A stretch of DNA of 64,000 bases. It comes from PALG01 sp964495885 (GTDB lineage Bacteria > Bacteroidota > Bacteroidia > Flavobacteriales > Flavobacteriaceae). Below, one piece after another: positions 26,855-35,242 of this stretch. Numbering within the stretch: position 1 is the first letter of the stretch; each line of letters opens with the position of its first letter. The stretch lies in assembly GCA_964495885.1 (NCBI GenBank), contig CAZBWO010000013.1:39321-103320 (forward strand), written 5' to 3'. Both the position numbers and the translations under genes were made by a program. A model generated the notes under the pieces. It had not been told where the DNA came from and searched no databases. It saw nothing but the letters and a program-made list of their open reading frames with translations.

Positions 26855-27948
26855 CGGGATACATTTTCCAAAAAGTGTAGCCATTCCTCAATTATTCTTT
26901 CCGAAGCGAAAGAAGCTACACTATCAAGGGCATTATTTTTACAAAAAGTATACAGTTGAGAATCCTCGACCATTTGGTGGATCGCCTCAGCTAATTCTCC
27001 CTTATCCTGCGATGGAACCAATAAACCATTTTTCTGGTGCTGAATAATTTCATTTGGGCCAGTTTCACAATCATAGGCAATCACTGGAGTTCCAGTTGCA
27101 AGGCTTTCAATGAGTACATTTGGAAAACCTTCATACTTACTGGTAAGGATTGTTGCATACGCATTGGCATAGTACGGGAAAGGATTATCGGTAAAGTTTT
27201 TAAATATTACATGTACTTTTAAATTCAATTTTTGAACCAATTGTTCCAAATTGTTTTGTTCTTTTCCTTCTCCCATAATAACCAATTTAACTCCTTTTAG
27301 AGCGACTTTTGAATTATGGTAGGCGTGTAATAAATGGTCTAATTGCTTTACAGGATGAAGTCTCCCAACCGCCAATAGATAAGGTTTTTGTATAGAAATT
27401 TCTTCTGAAGTTAACTTTTTTACAGAAGGAATATCAATAGGGTTATAGATAGTAGTGACTTTTAAGTAAGGATATTTTTGCTGGATTTTTTGGGTAATTC
27501 CTTTGGAAACAGTTACGATTCCATGGCTTTTTCCGTAAAGTAGCTTTGCCAACCAAAACTGTTTTGGAAAATGAAAGTCTAAATGATTACTTCTCACACT
27601 CATGATATAAGGGGCAGTAAAGACCCTCTTATTCAAGAACCACTCCTGAAGATAATTGTGTTTAGACCTGAAATCAATGATATAATCAAACTGTTGTTCT
27701 TTTATATAAGATTGTAGTTTTTTAAACCGCTTCCATTTTCCAAAGAGCCCTTCGTTTGGCTTCTTTAAGGCTCCAAGATTAAATAGTGTTCCTGCAAACG
27801 AATAGCTTACCTGATCTATAAAAATAATATGATGCACTTCTATCCCCTTATTTACAAAGAAGTGTGATAACCTAGCCTGAACCCTTTCGGCACCGCCACC
27901 GCTAAGCATTTCACCCACTAAAGCTATTTTCATAGAGGATTGTGACAT
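26848..27948 (-). CDS. Glycosyltransferase family 4 (GT-B)
   Basis: A 366-residue enzyme with the GT4 pattern: GEMLSGGGAERVQARL near the start, LLAVGRLHPVKQLDHLL beginning the C-terminal Rossmann domain, and TSKYEGFPNVLIESLATGTPVIA with the EX7E-type donor site. A Met at 27933 (MKIALVGEM) is a likelier start than 27948, since GT4 proteins usually begin at that beta strand and the divergent promoter lies over the first codons. It is isolated on the minus strand between plus-strand transferases. Confidence 0.88.
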   Translation of the reverse strand: MSQSSMKIALVGEMLSGGGAERVQARLSHFFVNKGIEVHHIIFIDQVSYSFAGTLFNLGALKKPNEGLFGKWKRFKKLQSYIKEQQFDYIIDFRSKHNYLQEWFLNKRVFTAPYIMSVRSNHLDFHFPKQFWLAKLLYGKSHGIVTVSKGITQKIQQKYPYLKVTTIYNPIDIPSVKKLTSEEISIQKPYLLAVGRLHPVKQLDHLLHAYHNSKVALKGVKLVIMGEGKEQNNLEQLVQKLNLKVHVIFKNFTDNPFPYYANAYATILTSKYEGFPNVLIESLATGTPVIAYDCETGPNEIIQHQKNGLLVPSQDKGELAEAIHQMVEDSQLYTFCKNNALDSVASFASERIIEEWLHFLENVSRQ

Positions 27949-27969
27949 TCCCTTAAAAGTTTAACTTTG
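27940..27969 (+). promoter_or_regulatory. Promoter of the 27987 glycosyltransferase
   Basis: TTG (27940-27942), 19-nt spacer, TAACTTTG (27962-27969), a full Bacteroidota-type match. The -33 element overlaps the start of the divergent GT4 gene. Confidence 0.65.
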
Positions 27970-27986
27970 ACACAAATATACTATTA

Positions 27987-29135
27987 ATGCGAATCTTACT
28001 TCTAGGAGAATACAGTAAACTCCATAATACGCTAAAGGAAGGCCTAATTTCACTAGGGCATGAAGTAGTATTGGTGGGAGATGGGGATGGGTTCAAAAAC
28101 TTTCCGGTTGATATTTCCATTAAGGCCAAATGGCTTGATAATACCCCTTTGAAATTTATAAAAGTTGGCATTTATAAACTCTTCGGAATAGACCTAAGCA
28201 AGTTGGAACGCGCCATACGTTGTTATTTGAAGCTGAGAAAATTTAAAGGGTTTGAGGTAGTTCAGCTTATCAATGAAAAACCAATTAAAACCTATCCTTG
28301 GGCAGAACGCTGGTTGCTCAAAAAAGTTTTCATAAATATTAACCGTAAAGTGCTGCTTTCATGTGGAGCCGATTACACCAATGTTTCCTACTATCTAAAA
28401 CACCAGGAAGAAAGGTCTTGGCTTATTCCAATGTTGGAAAACCCTACACTACAAAAAAAATATAGTTATGTATTTGATTTTCTTTCAAGAGCACATCGAA
28501 AAACACACGACTATATTTTTAAGAATATTGGGGCCGTTGTGGCGACAGATTTTGATTACGTCCCTCCACTTAAAAATCATATAAAATTTGTGGGATTAAT
28601 TCCGAATCCCATTAAAATTCCTTCAGAAATGCATATTCCTTCAACGCAAGGCCCTGTTGAAATTCTTTTAGGAATTAACCGGTGGAATTATCACACCAAA
28701 GGAATCACATATTTTGAAAAAGCATTAGATATTATTCTACAGAAGTTTCCAGAAAGAGTGAAAATCCATACAACAGAAAATTTACCCTATGAAGAATATA
28801 TAAAGTATATGCAGAATGCTCATATTCTCTTAGATCAAGTTTTTGCAAAAGACCAAGGATACAATGCCTTAGAAGCAATGGCTATGGGAAAGGTTGTTTT
28901 TACGGGTGCGGATAAGGATTTCTTGACCTTCTATAATTTACGGGAAGATTCTGTATGCATTAATGCACTGCCTGATGTCCCTTATTTAGTTGAAAAGCTT
29001 GAAATGTTAATTGAAAATAAAGACCAAATAGAAAAAATTAGTATAGCGGCACGGCAATTTGTAGAAAAAAATCACAAAAGTGAAGACATTGCAAGGGTAT
29101 ATGAAAAACTTTATAAAAGATTAAAGTTTTTATAG
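27987..29135 (+). CDS. Glycosyltransferase, GT-B fold
   Basis: A 382-residue protein beginning MRILLLGEYSKLHNTLKEGL with a GT-B layout. The C-terminal domain has ILLGINRWNYHTKGITYFEKAL, HILLDQVFAKDQGYNALEAMAMG (acidic donor-binding region) and a closing helix. It resembles GT1/GT4 enzymes of O-antigen or capsule loci; donor and acceptor are unknown. The 3' end overlaps the convergent fdtA-like gene by 25 bp. Confidence 0.82.
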   Translation: MRILLLGEYSKLHNTLKEGLISLGHEVVLVGDGDGFKNFPVDISIKAKWLDNTPLKFIKVGIYKLFGIDLSKLERAIRCYLKLRKFKGFEVVQLINEKPIKTYPWAERWLLKKVFININRKVLLSCGADYTNVSYYLKHQEERSWLIPMLENPTLQKKYSYVFDFLSRAHRKTHDYIFKNIGAVVATDFDYVPPLKNHIKFVGLIPNPIKIPSEMHIPSTQGPVEILLGINRWNYHTKGITYFEKALDIILQKFPERVKIHTTENLPYEEYIKYMQNAHILLDQVFAKDQGYNALEAMAMGKVVFTGADKDFLTFYNLREDSVCINALPDVPYLVEKLEMLIENKDQIEKISIAARQFVEKNHKSEDIARVYEKLYKRLKFL

Positions 29136-29533
29136 TTTCGGAATTCTTTATATTCCCTAATGTAATCTTCCTCAACAAATTCCCCAGAAGAAATCACCAA
29201 ACATATAGCACCAGAGGAAAAATCATGAAGCTCCCTCCAAATACCGGTAGGAATCAAAAGTCCCATATTAGGCTTATTGAGCATATACTCTTGCTTTGTT
29301 TTACCATCATCCAATAGTACCGTAAAACTACCGCTTAGTGCGATCAAGAATTCTAATTGTTCTATATGTGCATGGCCTCCTCTTGATGAATCACTAGGGA
29401 CATCATATAAGTAATACACCCTTTTTATTGAATAGGGTAAAATATCCTTTTCAATCACCGAAAGATTTCCCCTTGGATCTATGATTTTAGGGATTTCAAT
29501 AAGCGTACATGCTGAAATGTTAGTATCTTTCAT
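29111..29533 (-). CDS. fdtA: dTDP-4-oxo-6-deoxyglucose 3,4-ketoisomerase (FdtA/QdtA-like cupin)
   Basis: A 140-residue single-domain cupin with IPKIIDPRGNLSVIE, RVYYLYDVP, RGGHAHIEQLEFLIALSGSFTV (cupin His residues) and IPTGIWRELHDFS. This is the pattern of FdtA/QdtA ketoisomerases, which move the keto group of dTDP-4-keto-6-deoxyglucose to C3 for later amination. The DegT-type aminotransferase at 33074 would use the product. Whether the product is 3-amino-fucose or 3-amino-quinovose cannot be told here. Confidence 0.82.
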   Translation of the reverse strand: MKDTNISACTLIEIPKIIDPRGNLSVIEKDILPYSIKRVYYLYDVPSDSSRGGHAHIEQLEFLIALSGSFTVLLDDGKTKQEYMLNKPNMGLLIPTGIWRELHDFSSGAICLVISSGEFVEEDYIREYKEFRNYKNFNLL

Positions 29534-29555
29534 TTAACAATCTTTATAAATCTGG

Positions 29556-30302
29556 CTAAAACCTTACCACCACACTTCGAATCATATGTTCTCTTTCAAA
29601 TTCCCAATCCCTTGAAAAATTTTCCCTTATCAATTTGGCTGGAATCCCTCCCATAAGGATATTACTTCCCAATTTAGCGTAATCCTTCACACACAATGAG
29701 TTCGATGCAATAACACAATAATCTGGAGTTTTTGTACCTGGCATAATAGACACCCTATTAGAAACAGAATTATAGTTTCCCATCGAAATAGATTCAATTT
29801 TTGGATACTGCTGGCCTGTTTTTGTATTAATCATAAAATGGGAATTGGTATCTATAATCTGTGATTCATAGCCTATTCTATTCCAATCTCCTAAAATAAT
29901 TTTTTGAGCACAAATAATCTTTACGCCAGAGCCCAAAGCGGTCATATTCCCCATTTCACAATATCCTCCTTCCCCAACATAAATAAAACAGTCTTTTCCC
30001 ACATGTGCATAACCTTTAAAAGCCAGGGTCCCCCCAATGTTTAATTCTGCTATTCCATAAGATGTTGTCATCTTTTCAAACTGCTGCCCAAAACCAATCA
30101 TAGCTGTTTTAACTTTCTGCGGAAGAATAATCTCTCCAGAAATGTTTGTGAGCTTCATTTTTCCATAAATAAAAACCGGTAGTTTAGAGGCGATGGAAAA
30201 AGGAAACTTCTTGAAATTAAAATATAAGGTTTTTGACCAATTTACCTTCCGAAGTATTCGGTATCTATATTTTTGTTTTCGGTAAAATTCCCTAAGTCCC
30301 AT
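29556..30302 (-). CDS. Left-handed beta-helix acyltransferase (hexapeptide repeat)
   Basis: A 248-residue protein with hexapeptide turns in the second half (about 75-230: LNIGGTLAFKGYAHVGKD, CEMGNMTALGSGVKI, ILGDWNRIGYESQIID, KLGSNILMGGIPAKLI). This is the layout of sugar O- or N-acetyltransferases. It could supply the N-acetyl group of the 3-amino sugar made by the FdtA/FdtB-like pair, as FdtC does, but it is longer than FdtC. The start overlaps the flippase stop by one base (TAATG), so they are coupled. Confidence 0.78.
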   Translation of the reverse strand: MGLREFYRKQKYRYRILRKVNWSKTLYFNFKKFPFSIASKLPVFIYGKMKLTNISGEIILPQKVKTAMIGFGQQFEKMTTSYGIAELNIGGTLAFKGYAHVGKDCFIYVGEGGYCEMGNMTALGSGVKIICAQKIILGDWNRIGYESQIIDTNSHFMINTKTGQQYPKIESISMGNYNSVSNRVSIMPGTKTPDYCVIASNSLCVKDYAKLGSNILMGGIPAKLIRENFSRDWEFEREHMIRSVVVRF

Positions 30303-31789
30303 TACTTCCTTTTATTAAAAAATTCTTTCACAAATTGAAGCAAGTTTGTTTTTTTATGAAGTTGTAGAATAGAAACTGTCATACTGCAAATTAACAATAA
30401 TATCAATAATCCATACTTATACAGTTCATTTTCAAGGAAGGTTACAGCAAATGCACCTCCACAAAAAATTATTCCTAAAAACTGTGCTTTGTAAAAACTT
30501 CGGGGTAAATAAAAACCATATCTGTAATAGGTTATGATACTCAACGTCACAAAATGTATAAAGAAATAGACGAATAAGCTTATTCCTAATCCTTCAAGTC
30601 CAAAAAAATAATAGCTACCTAAATTCATGGAAAGTAATAAAATATTGAAGGAAACAACAGTTCTCACAAATAGTTTACTATCTCCCTTTGCAATTATTAA
30701 ATAGCCAATACAAAAAGAAGTTGCTTTAAAAAACATTCCCAAAATTCCCCATTTAAGAAAATCAATGGTTGGATTAAATTCCCCAGAATACAATACCTTA
30801 ATAATAAATGGAGCAAAAGCAATAAAAAATACAATAATAGGAGTTACCAACAATAATGCAATGTGTGCTTGCTGAAACACCAATAAAGAAGCTTTCTCTA
30901 TTTGTCCTGCTACGGAAGAGAGCCTAGGAAAATAATCTGTGGCCATGGCATTAAAAATAAGCCCTAAATAAGAATTTAATATAATATAACCCGCATTGTA
31001 AAATCCCACGAATTCTGTACCATCCTGAAAACTTATAAAAACCTGAAGCAAATAAGATGACAACATCGTTAATATAGCACTTATGCTCAATACCATCCCA
31101 AGGCGAACCATCCCACTACCGGCTAAATAGGCTTTTACAAAACTTACCTTTGCGGTTTTAAAATAATTGCCAACCGAATACCTGTAAGTCACTATTAATG
31201 TGATAAAAGTGGCCAATATAATGGCAGGGACTATGGCATCAATCCCAAAAAAGTAATACAACGGAACCGTGAAAACCAATGCAAGAAAATTTCCAACCAC
31301 ATTTGCTTTGGCCAACTCCTTATGTCTTCGCAATCCTTGTAAAACAGCAAGTCTTCCATTTGTTACATGTAAAAACAATAAGGATATTGAAAGCCATACA
31401 AAGGATAAGGTATAAGAGTAATCTCCAAAAGCAATTTTACTTAAAAATGGAGAAAGTGCTAACATAGAGACTCCCCCCAAAAGAGCAGTTCCACGTACCA
31501 ATTTCATAAGAAGATTGGATTTCTCTAGAAGTTGATTTTCTCCAAGATTTTCTGCGGCATGGGCAATTTCTTTTACTCCGCTTTTATCCAACCCAAAATT
31601 GGTAAATACCTGAAAAAGATTAATTGTAGACAAAAAGAGACTGGTAATACCCATTCCCTCTGCTCCTATTAGAAGCGCAATTACTTTAGATCGAGCCATG
31701 GAAATAAGAATTCCAAATACCTTAACGCCACCAAAAAGTGTAGTGGCCTTTAAAATATCACTATATGACTTATTTGACGCCTTATCCAT
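30302..31789 (-). CDS. Wzx-type polysaccharide flippase (MOP superfamily)
   Basis: A 495-residue membrane protein with about 14 hydrophobic segments. The start SYSDILKATTLFGGVKVFGILISM and the segment KVIALLIGAEGMGITSLFLS are typical of O-antigen/teichoic-acid translocases, which flip undecaprenyl-PP-linked repeat units. The ATG at 31789 overlaps the end of the preceding flippase by 8 bp; an in-frame Met at 31843 lies deep in that gene and is unlikely. Confidence 0.87.
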   Translation of the reverse strand: MDKASNKSYSDILKATTLFGGVKVFGILISMARSKVIALLIGAEGMGITSLFLSTINLFQVFTNFGLDKSGVKEIAHAAENLGENQLLEKSNLLMKLVRGTALLGGVSMLALSPFLSKIAFGDYSYTLSFVWLSISLLFLHVTNGRLAVLQGLRRHKELAKANVVGNFLALVFTVPLYYFFGIDAIVPAIILATFITLIVTYRYSVGNYFKTAKVSFVKAYLAGSGMVRLGMVLSISAILTMLSSYLLQVFISFQDGTEFVGFYNAGYIILNSYLGLIFNAMATDYFPRLSSVAGQIEKASLLVFQQAHIALLLVTPIIVFFIAFAPFIIKVLYSGEFNPTIDFLKWGILGMFFKATSFCIGYLIIAKGDSKLFVRTVVSFNILLLSMNLGSYYFFGLEGLGISLFVYFFIHFVTLSIITYYRYGFYLPRSFYKAQFLGIIFCGGAFAVTFLENELYKYGLLILLLICSMTVSILQLHKKTNLLQFVKEFFNKRK

Positions 31790-33077
31790 TCCGTGCTTTC
31801 TTTTTCTTATTAAAAAATCGGAAAACCAAAAAGAATACAACAATCAAATAAATTACATAGCGCCAAAAATGAGCAATTACAACGCCTTCCAACCCATAGA
31901 TATCAATAAAATAGATAGAAAATACATAGAAAAGACCTACGGAAAGAATTTCGGTAAAAACAAAGTTATATACCATTTTCTTTGCCAGGAATTGATATCC
32001 TAAGATAACAGCTGCCAGCCGTATGAAATCGCCAAGCAATTGCCATTTAAAAAGAGGTGACATTGCGGTATAGTCATCTTTAAACAACAATCCAATGGCA
32101 ATATCCCTAAAAAGATAAACCAATATCATCCCAAACCCAAAAAGTGGCAATAGGGTCTTATAGATACTTTTAACTTCTTTATAAAACCCTTCCTTGTCAA
32201 AAATACCAGCAAATTGAGGCAATACATACAAGGTTAATAAGGCATTGAGGAACACCATATAATTTTTGGAAATAAAAATAAGACCGGTCCAAATTCCAGC
32301 TTGATCCTCCCCTATTCGAGATTCTATCATATTCCTTACTTCAATTTCAACTTGATTGAGTAAGATGGTAGAAAAAAAAGACATAAAGGTAAATGCCAGT
32401 AAACTTTTCCAAAGAGGGATTTTAAATTTCAATTTGGAAAATTGGACATATTCCTTTAAAATTTTTATAAACAAAAAGAGCATTACCAATACCTGGATTA
32501 AAGGTGTTATGGCAATTGAAATTAATACTCCGTCCAGTTGATGATTAAAAAGAAGGTATACAGTAACTACCGCCGTAACCACATAAGCTGTAATTTCAAT
32601 CTTAGCAAAGCTTTTATACTTGGAAAGCCCATTCACTACCCCGTTAAATACTCTTTGAATACTTATGAAGGGAATTATTACAGCTACCAGCTTTATAACG
32701 TACGTATATTCCTGGGAACTAAAGTAATAGCTACTAAAAAAAGGAGCCCAAAAGAATAATGCAATAAAAGAAATGACACTCCCCACTACCGTAAAAACCA
32801 AGGTAGTAGAAAAAAGCTTTTGTAATTGAGGCTTATCCTGTTTATGCTCAGCAACATATTTTACCACCCCATTGAAAACCCCCAATGAAGTAAATGAAGT
32901 TAGCTGAATCATTAAATTCCTTAGGTTTCCAATACGTGCATACCCTCCTTTGCTAACTATATCAGTAATTTCACGATTGATAAAAAAAGCAATGATCAAC
33001 CTAATGACAATTGTCACGGCATTTAAGGAAGTCATCCTTAAGAGAAGGTTCTGCCTAAAAAATTTTGGAATTTTCAA
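31782..33077 (-). CDS. Second Wzx-type polysaccharide flippase
   Basis: A 431-residue membrane protein with about 12 hydrophobic segments, starting MKIPKFFRQNLLLRMTSLNAVTIVIRLI and ending in a very basic tail (RFFNKKKKARNG). It belongs to the same broad family as the next gene but is clearly different in sequence and shorter. Two adjacent, overlapping flippase genes are unusual for one polysaccharide unit. Its start overlaps the aminotransferase stop by 4 bp (ATGA). Confidence 0.85.
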   Translation of the reverse strand: MKIPKFFRQNLLLRMTSLNAVTIVIRLIIAFFINREITDIVSKGGYARIGNLRNLMIQLTSFTSLGVFNGVVKYVAEHKQDKPQLQKLFSTTLVFTVVGSVISFIALFFWAPFFSSYYFSSQEYTYVIKLVAVIIPFISIQRVFNGVVNGLSKYKSFAKIEITAYVVTAVVTVYLLFNHQLDGVLISIAITPLIQVLVMLFLFIKILKEYVQFSKLKFKIPLWKSLLAFTFMSFFSTILLNQVEIEVRNMIESRIGEDQAGIWTGLIFISKNYMVFLNALLTLYVLPQFAGIFDKEGFYKEVKSIYKTLLPLFGFGMILVYLFRDIAIGLLFKDDYTAMSPLFKWQLLGDFIRLAAVILGYQFLAKKMVYNFVFTEILSVGLFYVFSIYFIDIYGLEGVVIAHFWRYVIYLIVVFFLVFRFFNKKKKARNG

Positions 33078-34183
33078 CGAAACTGATTTATAACTTCAAT
33101 GACTCGGGTTACAGACTTTTCTTCCATAACAGGGCTTATGGGCAAACTTACCACTTGTTCATGAATTTTTTCGGCCATAGGAAACCGAAGATTTGAAAAT
33201 TCAGTAAGAGCTTGCTGTTGATGGGGAGGAATAGGATAATGAATCAAAGTACCTATTTGGTGTTCCTTTAAGTATGCTACAAAGTCATCCCTTTTGGATA
33301 CTTGTACGACAAAGAGATGAAATACATGAGATTTGGAACCATTCCAATTTGGGAGCGTCACCGCTGTATTCACAATTTCTGAAAGATAACGCCTAGCAAT
33401 GATTCTTCTACGATCGTTATCTGCGTCTAAAGAGCCTAATTTTTCACTTAAAAAAGTTGCTTGCAACTCATCAAGCCTACTATTTAAACCCAATAACTCA
33501 TTCACATATTTAGAAGAAGCACCGTAATTTCTAAGCTTTTTTAAGGCTTCGGCCAAATCTTTATCATTTGTAGTGATAGCTCCCGCATCACCCAAAGCTC
33601 CTAGGTTTTTTGTAGGGTAAAAACTAAAACCTGCAGCATGACCTAAATTCCCTGCTTTTATTCCTTCTTCGGAAACAGCCCCGTGTGCTTGTGCTGCATC
33701 TTCTATAACCAATAGATTATGTTGTTTGGCAAGCTTCATTATTTGCTTCATGGGGGCCAATTGTCCATAGAGATGTACTGGCATAATGACCTTGCTCTTG
33801 GAAGTTATTGCTTTGTTAAGTGCATCCAAATTAAAATTGAATGTTTCAGTTTCAGCTTCTACCAAAACAGGATGAAGTCCCGCCTGTTTAACCGCAAGAA
33901 TAGTGGCGATGTAGGTGTTTGACGCCACTAGGACCTCGTCTCCTTCCGAAAGTACACCTAAAACTTTGTAACCTTCCAAAATCAAGCGTAGAGCATCCAA
34001 TCCATTCCCAGTTCCGATACAAAAATTGGTTCCACAATAATTAGCAAATTCCGTTTCAAATTTTGAAACACTATTTCCCAAAATATAATACCCAGAATCC
34101 AAAAAAGCTTGAAAGCGTTTTTGCAAACCTGCTTCAAACCTTGCATTGATTTTATGTAAATCTAAAAAAGGTATTATATCCAT
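33074..34183 (-). CDS. DegT/DnrJ/EryC1/StrS sugar aminotransferase (FdtB-like)
   Basis: A 369-residue PLP enzyme with the Schiff-base Lys K192 in FSFYPTKNLGALGDAGAI and the VIEDAAQAHGA motif at 159-169. Such enzymes aminate keto-sugars bound to dTDP or UDP. With the FdtA-like ketoisomerase in the same run, amination at C3 of a 6-deoxyhexose (FdtB role) is the best guess. It overlaps the downstream flippase by 4 bp and the upstream transferase by 10 bp, so one operon covers 35148 to 29111. Confidence 0.88.
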   Translation of the reverse strand: MDIIPFLDLHKINARFEAGLQKRFQAFLDSGYYILGNSVSKFETEFANYCGTNFCIGTGNGLDALRLILEGYKVLGVLSEGDEVLVASNTYIATILAVKQAGLHPVLVEAETETFNFNLDALNKAITSKSKVIMPVHLYGQLAPMKQIMKLAKQHNLLVIEDAAQAHGAVSEEGIKAGNLGHAAGFSFYPTKNLGALGDAGAITTNDKDLAEALKKLRNYGASSKYVNELLGLNSRLDELQATFLSEKLGSLDADNDRRRIIARRYLSEIVNTAVTLPNWNGSKSHVFHLFVVQVSKRDDFVAYLKEHQIGTLIHYPIPPHQQQALTEFSNLRFPMAEKIHEQVVSLPISPVMEEKSVTRVIEVINQFR

Positions 34184-35148
34184 ACGCTATCCAATAATGG
34201 GTAATTTGCAGTATTAAAGTCAAAAAATCGATGCACTATAGCTCGCGCTCCAAAGCATTCCTTCCAATATAAAAGCCCTTCATTTATACTCTTTCCCCTA
34301 TCTTCATTAGACGTCCCAAAATCAAAGTAGCTTTTACTTGAATAACGTTCTTTAATGAGGTAATGAAACAAAAAATCTAAGGCCCCCAACTGTTGCCTAT
34401 CATCATTAGATGAAATATACTGTACATGTACAAGATGTGGCATTTCAAAAATCGTTGCCCCTGCTACCAACCTCGTCTCTTGATATACATTAAACTGTTT
34501 AATTTTCTTTGGAAAGTATTGTTGAAGTTGGGTGATTTCTGAAAGTGAATGAACGGGTTGTGCACCATGCCGTTTTTGCAAATTAGGAATTAGTATTTCT
34601 TTCCAGAAAGCATCAAAACTTGTTTCTTCCTTTACAGTTAACCCCTGTTTTTTTGCCTTTTTTACTCCTTCCAATCGATTCTTTTGAATATTCAAAGGCG
34701 CAGATAAAGCTACCGAACTACTAACATCTACCCTAGTAATCTTAGCCTTAAGTATAAATGCTGCATAATCTATTCCTTCAGAAGGATAAGAAGTATAGAT
34801 ACTTGGCATTTGTTTTAATATTACTTTCGGGATTCCCTTTTCGTGATAATATTTTAGCACCGCCTGAAACGCCAAAAGCACGTCCTTTAATTTAAGGTCT
34901 TTTTTAACAACTAAACCACCATAAGTAAGCCCTGCGTGGGAAATGATAGTTCCATCTGAATTAGTTGCCGGAAAAATTGCCAGTGGTTTGGTTTTTTTGA
35001 ATACAAGTAAAGAATGATCTAGAAAACGATCTTTATGATAGTCCATGAAATCGCGGTGAAATAAAAAGGTCGCGTTCTTTGACACAGCAACAAACTCATT
35101 CCAAACCAATTTATCCTCTGCTGAATATTTCCTTACGGTAAAAGACAT
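34174..35148 (-). CDS. FemAB/GNAT-like acyl- or aminoacyl-transferase
   Basis: A 324-residue protein with two tandem GNAT-type halves: LVWNEFVAVSKNATFLFHRDFMDYHKDR at the N terminus and VQYISSNDDRQQLGALDFLFHYLIKE then FDFGTSNEDRGKSINEGLLYWKE near the C terminus. FemAB-related proteins in polysaccharide clusters add amino acids or acyl groups to sugars. First gene of the operon; no clear promoter was found upstream. The specific substrate is unknown. Confidence 0.75.
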   Translation of the reverse strand: MSFTVRKYSAEDKLVWNEFVAVSKNATFLFHRDFMDYHKDRFLDHSLLVFKKTKPLAIFPATNSDGTIISHAGLTYGGLVVKKDLKLKDVLLAFQAVLKYYHEKGIPKVILKQMPSIYTSYPSEGIDYAAFILKAKITRVDVSSSVALSAPLNIQKNRLEGVKKAKKQGLTVKEETSFDAFWKEILIPNLQKRHGAQPVHSLSEITQLQQYFPKKIKQFNVYQETRLVAGATIFEMPHLVHVQYISSNDDRQQLGALDFLFHYLIKERYSSKSYFDFGTSNEDRGKSINEGLLYWKECFGARAIVHRFFDFNTANYPLLDSVWI

Positions 35149-35242
35149 CTAGTAATTTTATAAGTAGGATTCAGCCTAGGGTATAGACTATTCCCACGTA
35201 CACAAATTAACTAAAAAACAAGCAGATTGTTGCCTAAATCTA

